Below are positions 39,494 to 49,313 of a DNA stretch of 64,000 nucleotides, in pieces. The stretch covers positions 1 to 64,000 of the forward strand of contig NZ_QUNI01000012.1 of NCBI RefSeq assembly GCF_003385115.1, read 5' to 3'. Made by a program: the position numbers and the translations under genes. Each line of letters opens with the position of its first letter. The first letter of the stretch is position 1. This DNA comes from Flavobacterium aquicola. Lineage in GTDB: Bacteria > Bacteroidota > Bacteroidia > Flavobacteriales > Flavobacteriaceae. Below the pieces are notes generated by a model that saw only the letters and a list, made by a program, of their open reading frames with translations, ran no database searches and was not told the DNA's origin.

Positions 39494-42400
39494 CTAATTC
39501 CCATTATTAATAAACTCTGAAGGCGACATTGCAAAACTTTTCTGGAAATTCCTGCTGAAACTTGACTGTGATTTATAACCCACAATTTCCGAAATTTCAT
39601 AAACTTTATATTTGCCTGAAAGCAGTAATTCGGCAGCTTTTTTCAAACGTGCATTATTAATTAGTTCATTCGGACTAAGATTAGAAATATCTTTTATTTT
39701 ACGATATAAAGTAGAACGGCTCATGTGTAAAATATCTGCCAGTGATTCGACACTTAGATTTGTATCGGTCATATTTTGATCTATTATTTCATCTAGTTTT
39801 TTAATGAAATCTTCATCGGTTTTATTATATGCAATAGTTTTTAAATGTGATAAAGGTGAACTGGCATAATACTCCATTACATGGCGTCTATTGGATAATA
39901 AATTATCTATTTGAGCCAAAATAAAGTCCATCGAAAAGGGCTTGGAAATATAAGCATCAGCACCAGATTCCAATCCTTGAATTCGGGATTGTATAGCGCT
40001 CAGGGCTGTTAGTAAAATTACCGGAATATGACTCGATTCAATATTGGATTTTATACGGTCACACAATTCGATACCGTCCATGATTGGCATTGTAATATCA
40101 CTAATAACAATATGTATACTTTGGTTGTGAATTACTTTTAAGGCCTCTTCACCATTGGCGGCTTTAAAAACTTTGTACTCTCTGCCAAGTTCCTTGCTCA
40201 TAAAATTTAGCAACTCCAAATTATCCTCAACAACAAGGATTTGAGTTTTAATTTCTTTAGTTGTAATCTCATTTTCAAATTCTTCGATGCTGTCTTTTAC
40301 CTCGGTTTCCGCAGTATCTTTATATAGATGGAATTCACTTTGCTGACGTAGAGGTAATTGTAAAACAAAAGTATTCATATTGTCGTCCAGGAACCGCAAT
40401 TTTAAAGTTCCATTATGCAATTCTGTCAAGGAATGAGCGAGTGATAAACCAATTCCCGTACCTGTTTGATTTTCGGCACCTAATACTCTAAAGAAAGGTT
40501 CGAAAATTTTGCTTTTAAGACCTTTTGGAATTAAATTCCCGTCATTTTTTACTATGAATTCCAATGAGCTTTCGTCTCTAAACAAAGTAATAATCACTTC
40601 TTTTTTGGCATATTTTAAAGCGTTACTGATTAAATTGGTTAGAATTTTTCTGATGGCCTCTTCATCAACAAAAGCATAAATATCTTTTTCACCTAATTCT
40701 AGTTCCAAGTGAATATTTTTTTCGTTGATTAAAGGAGTAAATTGGGATTGTAACTGTCTTACCAGCACGGATATATTTGTTTCCACAAAAGTAAGCTTCA
40801 AACCTTCCATTTCGGCTTTTCTAAAATCGAGCAGTTCATTAACCAAATTCAATAAACGAGAGGTGTTTTTCTCCATTATTGATAAATTCTGCGGAATTTC
40901 AGGAGATTCATAAGTTCGTTTTAGCAAACTTTCCAAAGGACTTTTTATTAACGTCAGCGGAGTCCGGATTTCATGTGCCACATTTGTAAAAAATTCAATT
41001 TTTGCGTTATAAATTTCCTTCTCTTTTTCGTTATTTAGATTTGCTATTTTTTGGTTGTTTTCCTTAAGATTCATGTTATGATACCTGCGTAAAAGTAAAT
41101 AAAGACATCCTGCAATTATTAAAAAATAGCAGAAAAACGCATAACTGCTTGCCCAAAAAGGAGGCCAGACTACAATTTCAATAACCGCTTCTTTGCTCCA
41201 GATTCCGTTAGTACTTAACGATTTTACTCTAAATTTATAGTCACCGGATGGGAGCTCTGTAAAAAACACTTTGTTATTCTTATTCAAGTAAACCCAATCG
41301 TCGTTAATACCATCCAATTTATACCAGTATTCTGTAAGCTCTGGAGCTGTGTAGCTTAATGAAGCAAAATCAATATTAAAATTAGACTGATTATTTTTTA
41401 AAGTAATTTTTTTGATGTACGAAATAGATTCGTCCAGCGGAGAATCTTCTGCATTTACTATTACATCTTGATTATTTATCTGAAGACCTGTAATAAATAT
41501 TGGAGCATTGTATTTATTTGTATTGAAATTTTTAGGATTAAAACTAATCATACCGTTAAGATTACCAAAATACATATCTCCATTGGAATCCTTAAATGCT
41601 GAATTATAATTAAACTGGTCACTCAGCAGTCCGTTTGCGGTGGTAAAAGTTTTTACTGACTTTGTTTTATGATTAAATTTGACTAATCCTTTTGAAGTAG
41701 TAATAAATAAATCCTGTTTTGGATCCTGCAGAATAGAATAAATTACATTGCTTGGAAATCCATCCTTAGTAGTGTATTTTTTAAATTCTTTTTTTTGTGT
41801 ATCAAATAGGTTCAAACCATTTTCGGTCGCTATCCACAGATTATTCTGCTGATCTTGAAAAATAGAATTTATAAAGTCATTACTAATACTTTTATCATTT
41901 TTAAAATCATGCCTGTAAACTATTTTTTCTTTAGTTTTTGGGTTGTAGTAAAATAATCCGTCGCGATATGATCCTGCCCACAAATTTCCATCCCTATCTT
42001 TAAACATGCAGGTATAATGGGTAATTTGTGAAAAATCGTCACAAATTTTAAAATCATCGTTTTTTTCATCATACAGATAGATTCCAAGTGAGGTTACAAC
42101 GTATAGTTCTTTTGCAGGAGTTTCATAAAAAGTAACAATAAAATCACTTCTTAAGTCACTTGTGGCCTGGTTATAGTGTTTTACAACTTTTCCGGAATTA
42201 GCATCCAAAATGTCCAATCCATGCTCAAAAGTTCCTATCCATACTTTATTTCCTCTTGGAAGAACGGCGTGAATATTATAAAAAGAAAGTCCTGATTTCG
42301 TTCCATTGGGCTGAAAATTTGTAAATTTCTTTGTCTGCAGATTGAATTTATTAATTCCGGCATCTTCGGTGCCGATCCAAAGATTTCCTTGACTGTCTTT

Positions 42401-43441
42401 GTGAATTTCACGTACAGCACTTCCAACGATTGCATTTTCGCTTTTTCGGGGAAAGTATTTTTTAAACTGATCGTATTGTTTTTGATGGTAATTTACGCCG
42501 CCAAAATAAGTACCGATCCAGACACCGTTTTCTTTATCAATAGTAATACAATAAGCGGCATTATCTGAGATTGCATAAGGATCACTCGGACTTTTGCGTA
42601 AATTTTTAATTGTTTTATCTTTTAAATTATATATGTAGACACCAGACTCGCTGGCAATCCATAAGTCATTTCTATTCTTCTTAAATTGTCGGACAAAAAT
42701 TGGTCTATCGGCACCATTAATAAAAGGAGCTGTTTTTTTACTGGAAATATCATACTTGTAAACACCATGGTCTCGGGTGCCTATTAAAATTGAATTCGTA
42801 TCTAATGCGTAAATGGCTGAAATTGAAAATGTACTATTAGGCAGCTGCACATTAATTTTATCAAAGCTTTGTGTTGCTTCAGAATAACGATACAGATCAT
42901 CATAGGATGACACCCAGATTACACCATTTTTATCACAGGCAATAGAAGTGGCATAAAAGGAATCTCTGTCAAACATCGTTGTTTCTTTTGTTTCAACATT
43001 ATATTTAACCATTGTTCCTATAGAAATAAACCATAGATTGCCTTTCAGATCATTATCGATATCATTGATACGATTATTAATCGCCTCGTTTAAAAAAGTA
43101 AATTTTTCCAGCTTTTTGTCATAGGAATACAGCCCCTTATCTGTTCCTACCCAGATATAATTTTTGTATTCGTGCAGTGATTGAATGTAGCTTATTCCTA
43201 AAGATGTTTTAGGATCTGATCCGCTGCGAAATGTTTTGAAATGATATCCATCAAAACGATTCAAGCCGTCTTTGGTGCCAAACCATAAAAAACCATCTTT
43301 GTCTTGAATTGATGCCAAAACAGAATTGTTTGACATCCCATTTTCTACCTTATAATGTTTAAAATAATATTCCTGACTATAAGTAGCAGCGGATAAAAAC
43401 AAAAGACAAACGAATGTTCCTATTTTTAAAATATTTTGCAT
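39494..43441 (-). CDS. Hybrid two-component system regulator (HTCS)
   Basis: A 1315-residue protein combining sensor kinase and response regulator. Order: signal peptide (to about 22, ending ATYSQE); two periplasmic seven-bladed propellers of reg_prop repeats (DKDGFLWFGTKDGLNRFDG-type units); a Y_Y_Y domain near 715-780; a transmembrane helix near 790-810; HisKA with the phosphorylated His (about 822, in NVAHEIRTP); HATPase with GTGIGLSLAHSL; a receiver domain with the acceptor Asp in DITMPIMDG; and a C-terminal AraC-type HTH. Such proteins sense a breakdown oligosaccharide in the periplasm and activate the adjacent PUL. It faces the first susC across a 433-base gap. Confidence 0.97.
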   Translation of the reverse strand: MQNILKIGTFVCLLFLSAATYSQEYYFKHYKVENGMSNNSVLASIQDKDGFLWFGTKDGLNRFDGYHFKTFRSGSDPKTSLGISYIQSLHEYKNYIWVGTDKGLYSYDKKLEKFTFLNEAINNRINDIDNDLKGNLWFISIGTMVKYNVETKETTMFDRDSFYATSIACDKNGVIWVSSYDDLYRYSEATQSFDKINVQLPNSTFSISAIYALDTNSILIGTRDHGVYKYDISSKKTAPFINGADRPIFVRQFKKNRNDLWIASESGVYIYNLKDKTIKNLRKSPSDPYAISDNAAYCITIDKENGVWIGTYFGGVNYHQKQYDQFKKYFPRKSENAIVGSAVREIHKDSQGNLWIGTEDAGINKFNLQTKKFTNFQPNGTKSGLSFYNIHAVLPRGNKVWIGTFEHGLDILDANSGKVVKHYNQATSDLRSDFIVTFYETPAKELYVVTSLGIYLYDEKNDDFKICDDFSQITHYTCMFKDRDGNLWAGSYRDGLFYYNPKTKEKIVYRHDFKNDKSISNDFINSIFQDQQNNLWIATENGLNLFDTQKKEFKKYTTKDGFPSNVIYSILQDPKQDLFITTSKGLVKFNHKTKSVKTFTTANGLLSDQFNYNSAFKDSNGDMYFGNLNGMISFNPKNFNTNKYNAPIFITGLQINNQDVIVNAEDSPLDESISYIKKITLKNNQSNFNIDFASLSYTAPELTEYWYKLDGINDDWVYLNKNNKVFFTELPSGDYKFRVKSLSTNGIWSKEAVIEIVVWPPFWASSYAFFCYFLIIAGCLYLLLRRYHNMNLKENNQKIANLNNEKEKEIYNAKIEFFTNVAHEIRTPLTLIKSPLESLLKRTYESPEIPQNLSIMEKNTSRLLNLVNELLDFRKAEMEGLKLTFVETNISVLVRQLQSQFTPLINEKNIHLELELGEKDIYAFVDEEAIRKILTNLISNALKYAKKEVIITLFRDESSLEFIVKNDGNLIPKGLKSKIFEPFFRVLGAENQTGTGIGLSLAHSLTELHNGTLKLRFLDDNMNTFVLQLPLRQQSEFHLYKDTAETEVKDSIEEFENEITTKEIKTQILVVEDNLELLNFMSKELGREYKVFKAANGEEALKVIHNQSIHIVISDITMPIMDGIELCDRIKSNIESSHIPVILLTALSAIQSRIQGLESGADAYISKPFSMDFILAQIDNLLSNRRHVMEYYASSPLSHLKTIAYNKTDEDFIKKLDEIIDQNMTDTNLSVESLADILHMSRSTLYRKIKDISNLSPNELINNARLKKAAELLLSGKYKVYEISEIVGYKSQSSFSRNFQKSFAMSPSEFINNGN

Positions 43442-43874
43442 TTTAATGTTTTTATTAATTTTTTATAAAAATACTTCTCTAATCGTGTCATAGGCATTCA
43501 TTTTGGTTCATATCACATTTCTGCAGGGTTTTTACAGGTGATTTGAATCATTTAAACACAATTGTGAAACAAAATGGGATTAAAATTACGTTGTCAATAT
43601 CCTATTTTGGTCAAAAATTAAATTGATATTTTTTGGGCATATAAATTATAGTATTAATAAAAAATAGCCAAAATATTTCAATAGGCTTTAAAATAAACGT
43701 CTAAAGGCCGATTGCAATATTACTTATATTTTGACGAATACAAAATGAAATCCCTAAAGTTATTTTTTTATGATAAATGCTATCAATAGTAATTATTTCG
43801 GGATAAAATATAGAGTAATTAAAATTGACACAATACACCATAATTATTACACTTTAACCAAAAAAAAATTATTT
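43442..43874. other. Divergent regulatory gap between HTCS and first susC
   Basis: No gene. TATATTTTG (about 43730-43738) is close to the -7 consensus but one base too long, as might suit an activator-dependent promoter. The bases from 43500 to 43620 hold several direct A/T-rich short repeats without a clear palindrome. The HTCS C-terminal AraC domain would be expected to bind here. Confidence 0.4.
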
Positions 43875-46832
43875 ATGAAAATCACTTTAACCAAAGGCGG
43901 AGTTTTTGAAACGGTATGTCTTTTTTTAATTTTACTGCTGTCGAGTGCAAATCTGGCAGCACAGCAAATTAAAACATACACAGGTATTGTAACAGATTCA
44001 AAACTGGTTCCTGTACCAGGTGCTAATCTAGTTATAAAGGGAACTAGTAATAATGCGATTACAGATTTCGATGGAAAATTCAGTATTAAGGCTAATGTGG
44101 GAGAGACGCTGAGCTGTAATTTTATTGGTTTCGGAAACAAAGAAATTAAATTATCAAGCAATACATCACTGACTATAGTGCTGCAGGAAGATATTTCTAC
44201 ATTAAATGAAGTTGTGGTAATAGGTTACGGAACCTTAGATAAAAGAGAGGTAACTAGTGCAGTTACTCACATTTCTGGTGAAGATTTAATAGAAAATGGC
44301 CCGACAAATGCAATAGAATCACTTACGGGCAAAGTCGCTGGTTTATCGATTACTAATACAGGAGGAACAGATCCTAATGCAGGCCCTTCAATTCAGCTTC
44401 GAGGTGTAACTTCCCGAGCAGCTGGAACAGGACCTCTAATTGTCGTTGATGGTGTTATTGGCGGAAATCTTTATAATATCAATAGAAATGATATCAAATC
44501 ATTTGACGTACTAAAAGATGGTTCTGCATCGGCAATGTATGGGACACAGGGAAGCAATGGCGTAATAATAATCACCACAAAAACTGGTAAAAAAGGAGTT
44601 GCCCAAGCAAATTATAATGCGTACACGTCTTTCAGTGTACCAACAAATCAGTTAAAATCGCTGTCAGCTGAACAATTTATCGAAAATGGAAGAGGTATTG
44701 ATTATGGAGCAAAAACCGATTGGCAGAAAGAAGTATTGAGAGATGTTGGTATTGTTAAAAATCATTCTCTGTCTCTAAGCGGGGGAAGTGATTTTATGAC
44801 TTATAGAGCTTCATTAGACTTTAGAGATGCTGAAGGTTTAGATATTAGATCTGCTAGAAAGGAGTATGGCGGAAGAATTGCTCTGACTCATACTGGAAAA
44901 AATGATAAGTATTCTGTGACTGTAAATTTTGCGCCTCGTTTTATAAAACGTGATAACGCTGATACTAATGCTATTACTAAAGCACTGCTTCTAAATCCAA
45001 CTTATCCCGTTTATGACGCAAGTACTCCAGGAGGTTATACAGATATACCGCCAGGAAGCGAAGGGAACTTTAACCCTGTAGAGTTATTGAAATTAGACCT
45101 TAGCGGATCTGAAGAAAAGTACTTGGAGATGAATAGTACATTCAAACTTAATTTATCTGATAAATTGAGTACACAAGTAACAATAGCACAAAATACTACA
45201 GATGATTTTAGTTATTATTTCCGTCCCTCTATATCAAATTTAGCAATACGAAGTGGTTATAAAGGAGAAGCTAACAGAGCTTATAATGTCAATACACAGC
45301 AAAATGCTGACTGGCTGGTAAATTATAATAATAAGTTTGGCAGACATTCTGTCAAAGTAGTAGGAGGATATACGTATCAATACAACGTTAAGTCTGGATT
45401 GTCTGCAGATAACAAAGATTTTACTTCGGATGCATTAACTTATAACAATCTTGGGGATGGAACTTTTCAGTCGGAGGAAGAAGGCAGAACAGGTTTTGGT
45501 TCAAATAAGCAGGACTCAAGATTAATTGCTTTTTTCGGAAGAGCAAATTATTCTTTTGACGACAAATACCTTTTATCTGCAAGTTTGCGTCATGAAGGGT
45601 CTTCAAAATTTGGAGAAAATAATAAATGGGGAAATTTTCCAGGTTTATCTGTTGGATGGCGTTTAAATAAAGAATCGTTTCTTAAAGATGTTTCATGGAT
45701 AGACGATTTAAAATTAAGAGCAGATTATGGTGAAACAGGTAATCAGGCTTTTGATAATTACAAATCGCTGGCTATATATGGCGGTTTTGGACAATATTTG
45801 TATGATGGTAAATACTACACAGTATGGGGACCAGGAAATAATCCAAATGCTAACTTGAAATGGGAAGTAAGTAAAAATATTAATGTTGGTCTTGATTTTG
45901 GTTTTTATGATAATCGAATAACAGGAAGTTTAAATTATTATAATAGAAAACAGGAAGATATACTTGGAGATTACAGATCACCAGTACCGCCAAATGTATT
46001 CTCAACTACGTTCGTTAACGTTGGATCGATGCGAAATGAAGGTTTTGAACTTGATTTAAGTTATGATGTAATACGTAATAATAATCTTAATTACAACGTA
46101 ACATTTGTTGGTTCAAGCAATAATAATAAATTCCTGTCTTTTTCTAATGAACTTTTCGAAGGTCAGTCTTATTCTGATTTAGTGTATTTACCTTCACCAG
46201 GAACTCCAGGTCCTGCTCAAAGATTGCAGGAAGGCAGAAGAATCGGTGAATTCTATATGTGGAAATTTGCTGGTGTAGACCAATTTGGTAATATGTTAGT
46301 TCTGGATAAGGATAACAAAGTTATTCATCAAAATGAGGCTACAGAAGACGATAAACGCTTTGTAGGCAATGGAGCACCAAAATACTTTGCAAGTTTAAAT
46401 CAAAAAGTAACATACAAAAACTGGGACTTAACAGTTTTCCTTAGAGGAGCTTTCGAATACGATATTTTCAACATTCACGATTTTTATTATGGTCTTGATT
46501 CTTCTCCAGAGAATGAAAATGTCCTGGCATCAGCATATGGTAAAAATAAGCTGATAAAAGGAGATAAAGTTCTAACTGATTACTTCTTAGAAAAGGGTGA
46601 CTATGTAAAACTAGATGTTGTAACCATTGGTTACACGCTAAAAACTAAGTCTGGTTACTTTGATTCTTTACGACTTTTTGCTACAGGAAATAACCTGGCT
46701 ACGTTTACCAGTTTTTCAGGCGGGGATCCCACAATATACCCAGTAAATGGATTAACTCCCGGGATAAACGGTTCAAAATCATACTACCCATCAGCGACAA
46801 CCTATTTACTAGGTATTAACTTAAACTTTTAA
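43875..46832 (+). CDS. SusC/RagA family TonB-linked outer-membrane transporter (first PUL)
   Basis: A 985-residue SusC-like protein from the ATG at 43875 (the frame reaches up to 43770 without a signal-like start). Residues 1-28 are the signal peptide, 33-112 a carboxypeptidase-regulatory-like domain (IKTYTGIVTDSKLVPVPGA), then the plug with LNEVVVIGYGT (TonB box) and the MYGTQGSNGVIIITTK segment, then the 22-strand barrel with the closing aromatic LLGINLNF. It would pump an oligosaccharide bound by the neighbouring SusD through the outer membrane. Confidence 0.96.
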   Translation: MKITLTKGGVFETVCLFLILLLSSANLAAQQIKTYTGIVTDSKLVPVPGANLVIKGTSNNAITDFDGKFSIKANVGETLSCNFIGFGNKEIKLSSNTSLTIVLQEDISTLNEVVVIGYGTLDKREVTSAVTHISGEDLIENGPTNAIESLTGKVAGLSITNTGGTDPNAGPSIQLRGVTSRAAGTGPLIVVDGVIGGNLYNINRNDIKSFDVLKDGSASAMYGTQGSNGVIIITTKTGKKGVAQANYNAYTSFSVPTNQLKSLSAEQFIENGRGIDYGAKTDWQKEVLRDVGIVKNHSLSLSGGSDFMTYRASLDFRDAEGLDIRSARKEYGGRIALTHTGKNDKYSVTVNFAPRFIKRDNADTNAITKALLLNPTYPVYDASTPGGYTDIPPGSEGNFNPVELLKLDLSGSEEKYLEMNSTFKLNLSDKLSTQVTIAQNTTDDFSYYFRPSISNLAIRSGYKGEANRAYNVNTQQNADWLVNYNNKFGRHSVKVVGGYTYQYNVKSGLSADNKDFTSDALTYNNLGDGTFQSEEEGRTGFGSNKQDSRLIAFFGRANYSFDDKYLLSASLRHEGSSKFGENNKWGNFPGLSVGWRLNKESFLKDVSWIDDLKLRADYGETGNQAFDNYKSLAIYGGFGQYLYDGKYYTVWGPGNNPNANLKWEVSKNINVGLDFGFYDNRITGSLNYYNRKQEDILGDYRSPVPPNVFSTTFVNVGSMRNEGFELDLSYDVIRNNNLNYNVTFVGSSNNNKFLSFSNELFEGQSYSDLVYLPSPGTPGPAQRLQEGRRIGEFYMWKFAGVDQFGNMLVLDKDNKVIHQNEATEDDKRFVGNGAPKYFASLNQKVTYKNWDLTVFLRGAFEYDIFNIHDFYYGLDSSPENENVLASAYGKNKLIKGDKVLTDYFLEKGDYVKLDVVTIGYTLKTKSGYFDSLRLFATGNNLATFTSFSGGDPTIYPVNGLTPGINGSKSYYPSATTYLLGINLNF

Positions 46833-46850
46833 TTTTAAAAATCCATCACT

Positions 46851-48548
46851 ATGAAAGTTATAAAAAAATTAAAGCTGTATGTGCCTGGTGTATTCTTATT
46901 AGGCTTTACACTCTTCAGTTGTACTAATTTGGATGAGGTGCCTTATGATAAAATTGTTTCTGAAAACTTCTACCAAACCAAAGAAGATATTATACGTTCC
47001 TTTTTGAGAACTTACGAACATGGCTATTGGAGTATTCAGAGTTCAGTTTATCAGATGCAGGAATTATCTGCAGACCAATTAATGACTCCCAATAGAGAAG
47101 GTCATTGGGCAGATGGCGGGACTTATTTAAGAATGCACAAGCATACATGGACACCAACTGAAGGGTTTTTGAATGAGGGATGGGAAGCATTATTTGTGGG
47201 TATTGGTCTAGCCAATAATTCCATAGAAGATTTTGAAACACTCGACCCGGCACGCTTTGGACTTACCGCTAGTGAATTAAACCTTTTTATTGCAGAGCTT
47301 AGAGTTATGAGGGCTTGGTATTATATCAAGGCTTTAGATTTATATGGTAATGTACCCATAGTAACTAAATTTAAAGGAGCACCAATCAATCCTCCACAGT
47401 CCAGTCCTGCAGAAGTTTTTGCTTTTATAGAAAAAGAACTTTTAGAAGCAATGCCTAATTTAGGTGTAAAAGGGAACCCTTCTATAACTGTAAATAGATG
47501 GACAAAAGCTGGAGCTGCGGCATTATTATGCCGTCTTTATCTTAATGGAGAAACATATACAGGTAATAAATATTATGATAAATGTGCTGCCATTGGTAAC
47601 GATATTATTAACGGCAAATATGCATCTTATGCAATAGAAGGCAGATGGGATGCGCCATTCGATTGGAATAACGACTTAAGCAGTGAAACTTTATTTGCTT
47701 TTCCAAGCTCATTTGGAAGAACACACTGGCATTATGAAGGTGGCATGTACTGGTGGACAATGCCTTATAATGCTCCTCAATATTTAGAATTTGATGATAA
47801 AGGCACTGCAAATCCAAGATTTTCCATGCAGCCAGGGCGTGATGTAGATAATAATTTATACAACTTCCCATCTGGGTTAGGTCAGCCCTTTGTTAAGTTT
47901 CAAAATTATGCAGATGATGTACGTTTAGGTTTATATAAAAACCTTGGAGATAACAAAAGAAAAGGTATGTTCTTGTATGGATATCTTGATTATGGAGATG
48001 GCAAAAGAGTTCAGTCTGATAAAGGTAAAGATCTTTACATCCGTGATGCAGTTGGCTGGTTTGGTACATTAGGGCCAGGGCAGTATCCGGCAGATAAAGA
48101 GTCTAGTATGCTTCATGCTGACCAAAATTCTGGTGTATACTACTTGAAGTATCCTTTTTATAAAACAACTGATGATCATAAAATGGAATCTGATTATGCT
48201 GAAATACGTTTAGCAGAAATTTACTATAGTGTGGCCGAATGTAAATTTAGAGCTGGAGATATTAGCGGTGCAGAACAGCTTATTAATACTGTCAGAAAAA
48301 GATATTATCCATCAGGATCTCCTAGTCTTTATAATGGTGAATTAACTGAGAAAGAACTGCTGGATGAATGGGGAAGAGAGTTCCTTGGTGAAGGAAGAAG
48401 AAGAACAGATCTTATCAGGTTTAACAAATTTACAACTGGTGTTTGGTGGGATAAGGAAGCCGACGGATCAGACCATACCAAATTGTACCCTATTGGTTCC
48501 CAAATATTAAATGCATCGCCGCAATTGAAACAAAACCCAGGTTATTAA
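46851..48548 (+). CDS. SusD/RagB family glycan-binding lipoprotein (first PUL)
   Basis: A 565-residue lipoprotein with a lipidation Cys24 in GFTLFSCTNLDE. The N-terminal NFYQTKEDIIRSFLRTYEHG and TPR-like helical scaffold (RVMRAWYYIKALDLYGNVP) match SusD proteins; the C-terminal region has the FLGEGRRRTDLIRF and LYPIGSQIL segments of the family. It would sit over SusC as a lid and deliver the glycan. Lies 18 bases after susC. Confidence 0.95.
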   Translation: MKVIKKLKLYVPGVFLLGFTLFSCTNLDEVPYDKIVSENFYQTKEDIIRSFLRTYEHGYWSIQSSVYQMQELSADQLMTPNREGHWADGGTYLRMHKHTWTPTEGFLNEGWEALFVGIGLANNSIEDFETLDPARFGLTASELNLFIAELRVMRAWYYIKALDLYGNVPIVTKFKGAPINPPQSSPAEVFAFIEKELLEAMPNLGVKGNPSITVNRWTKAGAAALLCRLYLNGETYTGNKYYDKCAAIGNDIINGKYASYAIEGRWDAPFDWNNDLSSETLFAFPSSFGRTHWHYEGGMYWWTMPYNAPQYLEFDDKGTANPRFSMQPGRDVDNNLYNFPSGLGQPFVKFQNYADDVRLGLYKNLGDNKRKGMFLYGYLDYGDGKRVQSDKGKDLYIRDAVGWFGTLGPGQYPADKESSMLHADQNSGVYYLKYPFYKTTDDHKMESDYAEIRLAEIYYSVAECKFRAGDISGAEQLINTVRKRYYPSGSPSLYNGELTEKELLDEWGREFLGEGRRRTDLIRFNKFTTGVWWDKEADGSDHTKLYPIGSQILNASPQLKQNPGY

Positions 48549-48590
48549 TCAAATAATATGCACGGTTTAATTAATAGTAAAGAAAATAAG

Positions 48591-49037
48591 ATGAAAAAAT
48601 TTAAATATACAATTATAGTATTATTGATAGGGATAGTATTCTCCTCATGCCAGGAAGAGACGAAAGACATAGAGATATACAATCTTCCGGTTTACAAACA
48701 TTTATACTTAGTAGGTGATGCCACGCCGGCAGGATGGGATATTAACAATCCCGTGCCTATGATTGTAAATCCGGATAACGAGTTTGAATTTACGTGGGAA
48801 GGGGCATTAACACCTGGTCAGTTTAAGATTCCTGTTAGCATTGGCAATTGGAGTGCCGACTTTTTTATGCCTGTTGCAGATGGTGAAAAAGATTTATCCA
48901 AAACCACTTGTAAATTAATAAAAGGAGGAAATCCAGATCAAAAATGGGTTATTACTGATGATACAAAAGGAAATTATAAACTAACTGTAAATATTGAAAA
49001 TTTAGAGAGCCCAACAATCAAATTTGAATTAAAGTAG
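48591..49037 (+). CDS. SusE/SusF-like outer-membrane glycan-binding lipoprotein, single domain
   Basis: A 148-residue lipoprotein from the ATG at 48591 (an ATG at 48558 in frame lacks a signal sequence). Cys20 in IVFSSCQEE is the lipidation site. The mature part is a single domain with HLYLVGDATPAGWDINN, the strand pattern of SusE/SusF glycan-binding modules, where Trp in AGWD is at the usual sugar-contacting place. Full SusE/SusF have two or three such domains, so this is a minimal version. It follows susD by 42 bases. Confidence 0.85.
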   Translation: MKKFKYTIIVLLIGIVFSSCQEETKDIEIYNLPVYKHLYLVGDATPAGWDINNPVPMIVNPDNEFEFTWEGALTPGQFKIPVSIGNWSADFFMPVADGEKDLSKTTCKLIKGGNPDQKWVITDDTKGNYKLTVNIENLESPTIKFELK

Positions 49038-49086
49038 ATCCTGTTAATCTATTTTTAAAAGTTTTGAAATTTATAAATAAAGGATT

Positions 49087-49122
49087 TTTAAGGGTTAAAA
49101 GCACAGTTTTTTAACCCTTAAA
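49087..49122 (+). repeat. Perfect 14-bp hairpin between the susE/F-like gene and GH31
   Basis: TTTAAGGGTTAAAA (49087-49100) pairs exactly with TTTTAACCCTTAAA (49109-49122) over an 8-base loop, 50 bases past the susE/F-like stop. No T-run outside the stem, so it may be a leaky terminator or a processing site that separates susCDE expression from the glycosidases. Confidence 0.65.
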
Positions 49123-49313
49123 GATCAATACAATGCCCATAAGAAATGATAATATTGAATTTAATCTGTTTTGAGTTACTATTTTTTATGTGTGAAGAGT
49201 ATGTTTTTAGAAATAATATGAAAAAAGTAAAAGGGAATTTTTAATAGAATTTTAGAAAGCAATAAAATCACCTTTGAAATATTACACATTAAATTTTATT
49301 AAATCAATTGAAT

